Assembly (NCBI GenBank): GCA_003194525.1
Contig: NBIV01000286.1
Coordinates: forward strand, 1 to 64,000
Length of the DNA: 64,000 bases
Origin: Gracilariopsis chorda
Taxonomy: Eukaryota > Rhodophyta > Florideophyceae > Gracilariales > Gracilariaceae
Direction of reading: 5' to 3'
Positions 30,813 to 40,013 of the stretch are shown piece by piece (the stretch's first letter is position 1; the number at the start of each line of letters is the position of its first letter). Made by a program: the position numbers and the translations under genes. Below the pieces are notes generated by a model. It saw nothing but the letters and a program-made list of their open reading frames with translations. It was not told where the DNA came from and searched no databases.

Positions 30813-32060
30813 TCATGAAGAATTGGAGAATGAAGGTTGCGATGAGGGTGACCCGCGTTTTATAGCTAGGAATGGGAGTAGAGAAGCGAAGGCAGCGCTG
30901 TGGATACCTTCGAAACGGAAGATTGTGGAGATGGCGCGCTGAATGAGGGCCATTCTTGTTTCGCGTGGGATATTGGAGGACGAATGTGGGATGGAGTATC
31001 CCTCGCCGGGGGAAGAAGAGTGGGAGAAGAAAGTTGGGAGGTATCCGAGTAGGGTGAGGTTTTGGGAGACACAATTTCGGTGGAATGCGTCGGAGAGGTT
31101 GAGAAGAGTGATATGAAGGGGGTAAGAGGTGATGGAGAAGCCTTTGAGTGAGGTTACAGACGTATCGAAGTATCACTGGACGAGACCGACGAATGATTCC
31201 ATACCGGTTGTTTCGGGGGTGTGCCAGACGATATCATTGATGTGGCACTGCGTGATGGCCTGTTTAAAGACAGGAACGACTTTGTTTCTGAAGGCTGCAG
31301 CCATAGGATGAGCGAAGGCGGGGGTTGAAGAAGAGTAAGGTGAAGATTGGGACACGCGTTGGAAGAAGGTGTTGTTGAAGTGTGCGAGAGCGAGTTGTTG
31401 CTTCAGGACGTCTGTGGCGCGTTTTTGGAAGAGGGTTGCGGAGAAGGAGTTGTGCTCGTCGGTGAGTGTGAGAGGGAGGAAGCCGGTGGAGCTGATGCAT
31501 TCCTTAAGGAGGTTTTCTTGGAGTGCGAGGCACTGCTTTGCGGAGGAAATGGATTTCTGGAAGGATGACTTGGAGAAATCTGGGTGGTTGAGAAGGGAGA
31601 TGAGTTCGTCGGCTTTGCGTGTGCTGAAGGAGGAAGCGATGGAGGACATGCAAAGGACGAGTTGCTCGAGATGGGGGTTGTTGAGGAGAGGGGAGAGGGA
31701 TTGGGACGAGGTATGGGGAGGTGGGTTTGAGGAGGAGACTAAACAGTGGGCGTGACTTGCCATGTGGTGAGCGTCTTGTGTTTGGAGGGAAACGGAGGCC
31801 TGTTGGATGTGATAGGGTTCATCTTCGGCGAGGGGGACGTTGTCGGAGGGGCGGTGTGAGGGAGTGGGAGGAGGAATGGTGGAGAGGTTTGAAACGGATT
31901 TTCGTCGCTTGGTCCTTGGAGTGAACTGGACGGGAGCGTTGGCGGAGGAGGAAGGGCGTTTGTTGGGGGTGAGTCGACGAGGGCACCTGCGTTGGTGACT
32001 CTGGAGAGAGAACGCGGTGCGGCCATAGAAGGTGCAACGGGGATGGCAACAGGGTATCAT
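30813..32060 (-). pseudogene. Plavaka/KDZ-type DNA transposase, N-terminal half
   Basis: Minus-strand frame from an ATG at 32060. It begins with a C2HC-type zinc finger (MIPCCHPRC ... SHQRRC, residues 4-26), continues through a Ser/Pro/Thr-rich linker and a helical region, and then reads, after one in-frame stop at 31173, VTSLKGF, YPLHITLLNLS and LLGYLPTF. A first catalytic-strand region followed by YP-x-(8)-N and a Gly-Tyr-Leu-Pro turn is the hallmark of Plavaka and related KDZ transposases. A second stop at 30813 ends it; the rest of the catalytic core is not found beyond that point, where the plus-strand coiled-coil frame lies. It is therefore a truncated, inactive copy. Family call is by motif memory. 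Confidence 0.55.
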
Positions 32061-32446
32061 GGCGGGGAAGGAGAACGGAGAACGGGATGCTTGGAAACAG
32101 AGAAGGGAGGGTGGTGGCGGAGTGGGATATCGGGGAGCGTAATATCATGGCGCACGTAGATGAGGTGGTGCACGTGATGCAGAGCGTCTTTTCGTAGGGC
32201 GTGGGGTAGAGCATGCGATGCAGGGAGCAGGTTGAGCAACGGGTGATAGAAAGCCAAAGCTATTTGGTTATGTAAACTCTATGTATCTATTCTATCTATC
32301 CTATCTATTCTATTTTGCTATTTGAAGGGGCACTCGCTCAGGACCAGTAAGATTTGGATTCCACGTGCACCTGAGAGGGTAGGTATTAGTAGAGTCTGGC
32401 GGTAGTTTTACCTCCAAAGAAACTAGGAAATGTCTAGTACACTGCT
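32061..32446. other. intergenic stretch with a small tetranucleotide repeat
   Basis: Upstream of the transposase half. About 32283-32320 is an imperfect TATC/TATT microsatellite. No gene or RNA recognised. Confidence 0.5.
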
Positions 32447-33130
32447 AGTCTTTTGTCCTAAACGAACTAGCTCTGTGCTATGTATGGAATTATTTTGAGA
32501 AATTTGATTCATTCAAAACTGGGTTTGAAGAGTCGTTATTCGTTCATTTTAATTCTTTGCCTTTTGAATGCCAAACTAGCATAACGAGAACACCGACGAA
32601 TGTTGACATCAACCATGAAGCATTAAATCCTGTGGTGATGCCGATTATGGTCCAATTCAACATTTATAACGAGGATGAATATCTTCAGATGAGCTTTGTA
32701 GCAGGCCGCCCCATCTCTGCGTGGCTCGCACCCCTCCACAGGTCCGGGAATGTTCGAGAAAAGATTGTATGGCATCTACTACATCTTTGTCTTTTCTTAA
32801 ACAAGTTCTATGGTCCCTACGTAAGACCCAAAGTCTTCCAGACTGTTCTATCTTTAACAAACCACCTAGATCCGGACATTGAAATAAATGTGGGTGTAGG
32901 CTTTTTAAAGTATCCCTACCATTTCGTCGTCGGTTAGTATGGATATTAACCACCAACAAAACGTACACGGGAAAGATTATGCAGTTCATCATGGCATTGA
33001 AAAGCGGTCAGCCATTTGCTTTCAGCTATGCTCAGGAACAAAACCGTATGGACATAGAATTTATGTTCTGGTTTCATCTGGTACAACGTTCCAAAGTTGG
33101 TGTGGCCGAAAGTTGTTGGTCGCCGGTATA
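32447..33130 (+). pseudogene. unidentified open-frame fragment
   Basis: From a stop near 32446 to 32937 one plus-strand frame is open for about 163 codons with protein-like composition (YVWNYFEKFDSF, FNIYNEDEYLQMSF, HLLHLCLFLNKFYGPY). The next 190 bases are readable in another phase (WILTTNKTYTGKIMQ, FMFWFHLVQRSKVGV). There is no ATG near its beginning. It could be an internal exon, or a piece of a DNA-transposon protein; I cannot name it. Confidence 0.3.
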
Positions 33131-35458
33131 GCGACCACTGAGAAGGGGAGTGTGAAAGTGCGGCGTGCACGTGCGAGCCAAGGTGCTATGAAAAAGTACG
33201 CCATGTTTCGAGTGGCAGCTACAAAGTGGCAAGTAAATGAGCCATGTTGGCCTTGTAATGTATTTATTTTGACAGCGGCCATACGCGTGTCTTGTATTTT
33301 ACATTTTTAGTGGTTACTTAACCGCTGTTCGCCCATTATTTAGGTCACGGTAAGTAGTTACGTACACGATGCGTCCTGCCAAGCGGGCAAGACATGAGGC
33401 TATGCAACAGAGGGGCGTATACACTAGTAGTGTTATCTAGAAGAGGCACTGGAAGTTGTCTTGTGCTCCAACTCTGGCCACCACACCTCACAACTCTACT
33501 GCAGCCTCCAGAGCAGTTCATTCTCAACAGCCTCGTACGTAGAGATCAGTAGCTCCTTCTTGGCTGGGTCTCTTGAGCATTGCAACCTTGGCCGACTACT
33601 GGTCTGGACACCAACAGGTATATTAAACAACTCATCCGTACTTCTCTGGTTCTGATTTCTTTCTACATCCTGGCTCGATCTTGGTGTTGCCTTAGGCTTG
33701 TACTCATTTTTCTTGCTTCGTTGCTTGTAATAACAGAATTATGTCTTGGTGACAGCTGTTTATTTTCTCGTTGACCTTACTAGTCTCAATGTTGGCTTGG
33801 AATATCTCTTTCTTTTGTTCCCTCTTTTTGTGCTCACTTGAGCTGGTTTTTGATATTGCTCAAGGTCAATTAAAGTTTCTTATTCGGGTTTGCAGTACAG
33901 AGCAAGGTTGAACTACGATTTCTTGCTTGATGTTTCTGTGTTGGTTTTTTGAAGGTCTGCTTTGGTCATTTTGATGGCTAGTGCTAATATATTGGCTGCA
34001 ACACAGTTAAGATTTTGCTGAATCGTTGCATACTATCGTCGTGTTGCTTGTTGCCGCCAAAATGCTATCTTCAAGAACGCTTGCAGTTTGGCGTGTTGCT
34101 GAGTACACTTCGAATAAAACTCTTGAATGTACAGTGGAAAAGGGTTTTGGCGTGCTGTTGTATTCAAAGCGATTAGTGCAGTGTGTTTTTGGAGTGCGTG
34201 GTCACAAGAGCGACGTTCGAAGCGTGAATCGATGCAGTAGTGACGCTCATATTGTGCAGTGGCGCGATGGTGCCCGTAAACTGAGACAGAAGACAGCCGA
34301 TGACCACTCGCCCAGTGGCTCTCCGCGCTGTCAGTGTCGAACGGTGCCTTTTATACTTCTTGGCTACGTATATAACAGTCGGTGATCGGCCGCAAACTGT
34401 TCCATATAAATCCGCAAACCATTGAATTGAGTGCTACAAGCGGGCATTTCTAGGGTTCAAAAATATAATCACGTTTTAACTTCTGACGTTGTGCCTATGG
34501 TCTACATTCAGATGGAATTACAAGGAAATTACATGGTCTCGACATCCGAACAGCTCCAAGTTTAAAATTTTTTCTTCCTGTTTGGTTGAAACAAATGTCG
34601 TGGCCAAGTTCGCCTGAGAAATCGAATCGAGTGTACATTTTCCTTTGTTTTATCCCTTTATTTTGGCTTATGTCCATCTCTGTACTCTACGGTCAGGTCT
34701 GCGTTTGTGTTGGCGTGTTCATTATCAGGGACTTTTTCGCTTTCTACGGCTCCCCGAAAAACCATTATCGTCTCCTCACCTTGTCCCCGTGCCTTTAAAC
34801 ATCGAAAACACCGCAAACGCAGTCCTGGCTACAATGAAGAGCGTGTCGTGTCCCCAAACGGCTCACAAATCGCAGTTCAGGTATCCAAATTGATAATTTC
34901 CATTCTCATATCCGTAATACATCAATCTGGCTTTGTATCGTGTGTTGCAAGACTCTCATAAAGGGGCTACATCACCACGGAATGCTACTTTCGTATTACT
35001 ATCCCTATTTCAGGTACAAAACGTCGCACGTTTTAGTGATCCTGCAAATTATCATGTCATCTCTAGAGGCGGTACTTTTCTGTTATCGGTAAGTTCCATT
35101 CCGGCTTGAGCTCCGTTAGCAACGTCAACCCATAGAAAGTTAAAGAGATTCCAATCCCTTGAAAGAATTCTGTTCGTATGGACTTGAAAATCAGAGTGGA
35201 CGTCTTGTGCACTCGAAAGTGGCATGGTTGAACAAATGGTGCACTGAAAGGTAAAACCCGAAGATTCGCTGCCGTGAAATCGTCTCTTTTCATACTCTTA
35301 GTGCACTATTCTCAACCTCCTTGAACTTTCAATGGTTGCATATGATTTTTCATTCGCAGAGAACGTGTTTGCACTCCAAGCATAACATAACAGTCTGCAA
35401 AGAGCTTAAGTAAATGTTTTGAATGGGTTAGGGATTTCTGATGTGTCTATGGCAAAGC
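33131..35458. other. unassigned, T-rich in part
   Basis: No convincing gene. 33.6-34.0 kb is strongly T-rich on the plus strand, as in an intron or UTR. The frame 34026-34385 (119 codons) starts at GTG or TTG and shows no domain. 34.4-35.4 kb shows nothing I recognise. Confidence 0.3.
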
Positions 35459-35842
35459 TTAGAACGCTTTGGTTTGATCGTAGGTGGTAAGGGCAATTGA
35501 GAGGCGTTGATCAGAACTTCCACAACCAAAGCAGCTAATATAGTAGGGCAAACCTTTGAGGAAAGGGTCAATGTAACCTTCTACCGAAATGCCATTGTTT
35601 TGTAGTTTTGCAATGTAATTAATGCTATTGGATTTGCACACCCCAACGAAAGGCGTGGTTAGGGTGGGCAGACTTTCGCATCTCTTTGATGGACAGAAGG
35701 GCTTGTGGAACTTGGAAGAGTTGATCATGTTGGAAAAGCTTTGGAAAAGCTCGACGGGGGACCTTTTTTGGCGGCTCCTAGGACAGGGAGGCATTTCAAA
35801 ATTGTGGGAGCTCACTACAAGTATCGCTGGACAAGCTCGCAT
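35459..35842 (-). CDS. hypothetical small protein
   Basis: A 127-codon minus-strand frame from ATG 35842 to 35459, with a Cys- and aromatic-containing C-terminus (GLPYYISCFGCGSS). It overlaps the first copy of the 82-bp direct repeat at its start, which weakens it as a gene. No domain seen; it may be chance. Confidence 0.2.
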   Translation of the reverse strand: MRACPAILVVSSHNFEMPPCPRSRQKRSPVELFQSFSNMINSSKFHKPFCPSKRCESLPTLTTPFVGVCKSNSINYIAKLQNNGISVEGYIDPFLKGLPYYISCFGCGSSDQRLSIALTTYDQTKAF

Positions 35843-36037
35843 CAGTGTCTGGCCGGACACTTTTGTAGCCCAGTCGTCTCACAAAAATAATATAATACCT
35901 GGCAAAATGTAGAATGTGATCGCTTGGTCACCGACTGATAATGCGTGATGACACTGTGGGAGCTCACGACAAGTATCGCTGGACAAGCTCGCATCCATGT
36001 CTGGCCGGACACTTTTGTAGCCCAGTCGTCTTACAGA
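35804..36037 (+). repeat. 82-bp direct duplication
   Basis: 35804-35885 and 35956-36037 are the same sequence with a few mismatches (both contain GACAAGCTCGCATC and GGCCGGACACTTTTGTAGCC). Unit-to-unit distance is 152 bp. This looks like a local duplication in noncoding DNA. Confidence 0.85.
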
Positions 36038-36781
36038 CACAGCGCTAACAGTAAGTTCGCCGTCGAGATCTTCACCTGGCACTACTGTACACGTCGCCAC
36101 GTGGATAGGACTGACACTTCACCGATTTGTACAACATGGAAGTAGTTTGCTGGTTTGTTTCTGTTGAAATCTTTTCTCTCGTTCACATAAGAAAAGGTGA
36201 TGAATTTCACAAAATCCTTCTTCACTTCTACAAGAAAGTAGAAAGCTCATTGCAGTGGTGGAGGGTGCTAAGATAGCGTGGGGCACGCGCGACTCCTGGA
36301 AGGTACGAAGGTACGAATGTGGTCGCCCGCTGTACATGTCGTTCGCTTGTTCATCGCTTGTTGTATCCCAAGGAGGTGCGCTTTTAAAGGGACTCCCAAG
36401 AAAGATCATCGTGCACTGCCCGTATGTGAATGCCCAACATGCCAACTCGGAATGACCAAGGATCGTACTCGTGCCCTGCCTTTCCACACTCAGGTTTCGT
36501 TGCGATATTTGGAACGGGACACATGCAACATGTGACTACTAACCATGCGCATTCTTTCATGCACCAGTAATGAACGGATGAGGATGCTGGATTGAGACCA
36601 AGTGTAGATTGAGAAGCTTGCAGGTGGCACTTTATCACAGGGTGTTGACATAACGTTAACCCCTACGCATGTAGTCGACACATGAGGACGTACGTGCGGA
36701 GATCCCAAAGAATAGCATGCGCTTTAGCGACCTTGCGAGGAGAGCTTGCTAAAACACCTTTGGTGTAGATGATACGGCGAC

Positions 36782-36999
36782 TAATCGGGGCGTGGCAGTT
36801 TGCTTTTCTTGTGAGTGTGACCGCTGTCTTCCAGTCCGCTCAGCAATAACGCAGCCATAACGCAGCAATAACACGCGAGCTTCGAGCCGATGTAAAGTTC
36901 CATCAATTCCACTGCAAACGCCCGTTCTGGCTGGTAAAACTCGTCTGGAATGAATACATTTTCGTCCAAATCTGTTCCATGCACCAAACCAGCACCCAT
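36782..36999 (-). CDS. hypothetical small protein, 72 residues
   Basis: An ATG at 36999 opens a minus-strand frame with a hydrophobic stretch (CYCCVMAALLLSGL) and an acidic N-terminal half (HGTDLDENVFIPDEF). The frame is open a little further upstream without ATG, so it could be the last exon of a longer gene. Not recognised. Confidence 0.25.
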
Positions 37000-38591
37000 A
37001 CCAAAACACGTGCCGTCGCCCCCTCCAGCGTTCTAGTAGGCACGTGAGATGTCTTATTTCAACATATACATGACGCAATGCATGTCTTGCGTGTATATGT
37101 TCATTCATCCTTACTTTCTCTTCTCCACTCATACCATATCCCCCGCGATAACGCTATCATTCAAAACCGGCGTTAGAATGCTGCCCGTTTCAGCAATGCA
37201 CGGAGTTGGCCCACGGAACAGATTAACGTACCTCGCAAAAACGGGGCCGGGAGAGGCGACGTCGCGCGAGATAGATTCCGAAAACACGCCCGTTTTACGC
37301 CGTGCGTTCAGGAAGTGTGACTATGGACCACGGGAAGCTCGTCCAAGGCCGTGGTGACTACAAGTCCCACGCGATATGACGGCAACAATACGAGTACCAC
37401 CGACCACTAACTGAGACGGCGCCCTCACGCCCACAGCACTACATTGCGAGCACGTCGCTGTCGAAGACAGCGCCGGCCACACGCAACAAACGGACCGCGA
37501 CAAGAAAGCGCTCGCCGCTACACGAAGCGCTATACTGTATACACGGACGCGAAGCTTGTGCCAGCGGCGTAGCGCTAGTGTCCACGGTACCTTTCTGAGA
37601 CCACGACGCTCAGGGTACGCCTCTAGGCGTAACGGAGGGTAGACGGCGGGACGTAGGGAGGAGCGGAAGCGAGCGCGATGACGACGGTGTCCGGAAACGG
37701 CATGGACAACAACACGACGGCTGAGAAAGAATCGAGAGCGGCTTTTTTTTGATCACACGTGAGGCGTGGGCTGGGGACGCGGATCACGACACGCGGCGAC
37801 AGAGAAGTGGCCCTTCATTGCTGGAGCGGCGGCTTTTGGAGCGCGATCGTGACAGCAGCCGCAAAAAAAAGGAATACTTCGCTGGGGCGGCGCAGCGCAC
37901 ATGATGTACGCGTGGCCGCATTCGGACCGTCTTTGCTACGGGCATCGCTTTAGTAAGAGCTCATCGTCACTGCGCTGGAGGACTGATCTCGCCATTCCCC
38001 TTGCGGCTCAGTGCGACACTTGCTTACGTCGGGATACGTTTGTCGATGATACAAGTTGATATCGGGATCAGGATGTGATGTATGTTTTACTTGATGCGAT
38101 TATGTCTTAAAAGGTACAATGGGCAGTCAGCACGCGGGAAAGCATGCTCGACTGCCACAACAACCGCACCGTAGTTTCGTGGTACACAAAGTGGACAAGA
38201 CAATATCGTTATTCACAGAGACATTAATGACAAACAACAGAAAACCAAGGTTACATAGGAACTAGATCGGGTACGGCGCAACACGCGCCTGCTTTTGTTC
38301 ACCCCCACAGTGGCCAGCGGGCGTGTTTCGACGTCGTACCCTAGCAGAAGTCATGTCACAAATAATGTAATCCACAAATGAACAATGAAATAAGCGGTAC
38401 AAGTGGAGAAGCACGGCCCTCAGCAACATCGTGCCAAGCCATCGTACAACAAAAGGGGATACCCTCCTCCAGAGAAACCAAATAACACACACCCGACGTA
38501 TTCGTACAAAAAAAACTCAAGAAGTGATTTAGAAGTTAGTGGAGTGAGCACAAAGCGGGGAGAAAAAGTAGCAGCCACAGCGGGTGTATCC
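37000..38591. other. unassigned GC-rich stretch downstream of the zinc-finger gene
   Basis: CpG-rich sequence with short frames only. It holds the 3' flank of the minus-strand zinc-finger gene. No RNA gene or repeat recognised. Confidence 0.3.
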
Positions 38592-39818
38592 TCAAGACTG
38601 GATTTGAGAATGCAACGTCGTCGCTGCCGCTCGATTGCGGATTGCAGCCGTGTCCACCTGCACATCCGGGTGCAGTGAGCCCGTGTGCTGTCGCAAATTC
38701 CCCAGCTCACCGAACTTTGCCGAACAAACTGGGCATGTGTAGGGACGCAACTTCAAATGAACCGTTTCCCGATGTCTTCGCAGCTTGTTCCGTTCCGAGA
38801 ATTTGCTGCTACACTTGGTACATGGGTATGGGCGGATGCGATCGTGAACGATGCGCATGTGACGGTTGGCATCCGATTTGGTCTTGAAACGGCTAGGGCA
38901 CTTGTTGCAAGCGAAACTGCGTTCGTGCTCACTGCGAACGTGGTTGTCCCGTTGGCGCTTGTTCGGGAAAGTGGCACTGCAAGCGCTACAGTTGAAGCCG
39001 GTGCCCGAGCCAGCGGGTTTGTTGGAACCATTGGCAGTGGCAGAAGGTGGATGGGGCGTTTGGGAGATGACGGGGACGGGAGTGGGCTGCGGCTTTGGAG
39101 GGGCCGGCACTTGGACGGGCGGCGGGGGCGGGTGCACGAACTGGGAGGGAGCGTGGCCCTGCCAGAAAATGTCATGCATGCCAGGAGCGAACCTCTGGTA
39201 GGGGAAAGGGTGCTGTTGGTGTGGGTAAACAGGCGGCTGTTGGGGGTACGGGGCCGTCGGTGAGGAAGAGGGATAAGGCTTGGAGAGGGTGGGCACACGA
39301 GGCTGGTCGGCAGCCAGGGCGGCAACGGTGGTGAGCGGATTGTTATCTGCGGCAGCCGCAGCGTGCTCGGTGGCACTAATGGCGTCGAACAATGCGTTCG
39401 GCGCGAATGCATGGCGGTAATGCGGCGGCGGAACAGGGTGCGCCGAAGGGAGCGGTGCAGGGTGGGTCCTTGGAATCGCAGCGGACGGCGGCGACACCGG
39501 GGGGTAAGCGTACGACGGCAGGGGGTGAGAGTAGTGCGGGTGATACGGATGTAGCGGGGCGTGGTGGGGGAGCGCCGAGGTTGGATGATATGGGGGGGGT
39601 GGGGCAGAGTACGGCGGTGGGGTGGACGTGGTGGCTACCGGATGGGGAACGGTGAGCGGAGCGGTGGTTGCGACGGTGGGAAGAGGTGAGGCGTTGGGGA
39701 GCGGTGCGGTGCGCTGGGGGGCCGTGGGCGGAGAAGCCAAGGGCGGAGTGGATGTAGAAGGAGCGGAAAGAGCGGGGGCAGAACGGCGCCAGTCGGAGGA
39801 AGATGGGAGGGAAGTCAT
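38592..39818 (-). CDS. C2H2 zinc-finger protein, four fingers
   Basis: Likely sequence-specific nuclear DNA-binding protein, 408 residues, single exon, intact. I take ATG 39818 as start: it has a good context, and the frame upstream of it is only open because the leader is Pro-coding GC-rich sequence with homopolymers. Residues 1-270 are Pro/His/Ser/Ala-rich and disordered, with many PPP and HP runs, a typical activation or interaction arm. About 275-383 are four tandem C2H2 fingers (38670-38996); the first is C-x2-C-x12-H-x4-H, and the linkers between fingers (RSFACNKC, RPYPCTKC, RPYTCPVC) replace the canonical TGEKP. The C-terminal 25 residues are plain. Target genes cannot be told from sequence. 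This is the clearest ordinary host gene in the window. Confidence 0.85.
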   Translation of the reverse strand: MTSLPSSSDWRRSAPALSAPSTSTPPLASPPTAPQRTAPLPNASPLPTVATTAPLTVPHPVATTSTPPPYSAPPPPYHPTSALPHHAPLHPYHPHYSHPLPSYAYPPVSPPSAAIPRTHPAPLPSAHPVPPPHYRHAFAPNALFDAISATEHAAAAADNNPLTTVAALAADQPRVPTLSKPYPSSSPTAPYPQQPPVYPHQQHPFPYQRFAPGMHDIFWQGHAPSQFVHPPPPPVQVPAPPKPQPTPVPVISQTPHPPSATANGSNKPAGSGTGFNCSACSATFPNKRQRDNHVRSEHERSFACNKCPSRFKTKSDANRHMRIVHDRIRPYPCTKCSSKFSERNKLRRHRETVHLKLRPYTCPVCSAKFGELGNLRQHTGSLHPDVQVDTAAIRNRAAATTLHSQIQS

Positions 39819-39986
39819 CGCGATGGGGGGAATATTTTTTGGAAAATGGACGGGGGAGATGGAAGAAGGAAGGAGGGAGGAAGAGAGTGAGAAGGGGTCG
39901 GACGGGGAGGGGAGAAGGGGGGGGAGGAAGGATGGAAGGGTGAGAGCGGAGAGGTTGTGAGAGCACGGAGAGGATCGTGGGAAGAC

Positions 39987-40013
39987 GGGGGGGGGGGGGG
40001 GGGGGGGGGGGGG
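39987..40013. repeat. 27-base G homopolymer upstream of the zinc-finger gene
   Basis: A run of 27 G on the plus strand (27 C on the gene's strand), about 170 bases before the zinc-finger ATG, in leader or promoter. Shorter runs lie nearby: ten G at about 40145, fourteen or so C at about 40466, and fourteen or so C at about 40629. Such tracts can form quadruplexes and vary in length by slippage; the exact length may also be a sequencing estimate. Confidence 0.85.

Noticed and set aside
30739-30942. Plus-strand 67-codon frame continuing the coiled-coil gene
   Set aside because: It lies opposite the Plavaka-type coding sequence and follows a stop in another phase; the minus-strand motifs are stronger.
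38685-39263. 192-codon plus-strand frame opposite the zinc-finger gene
   Set aside because: Antisense shadow of the Pro/His-rich arm.
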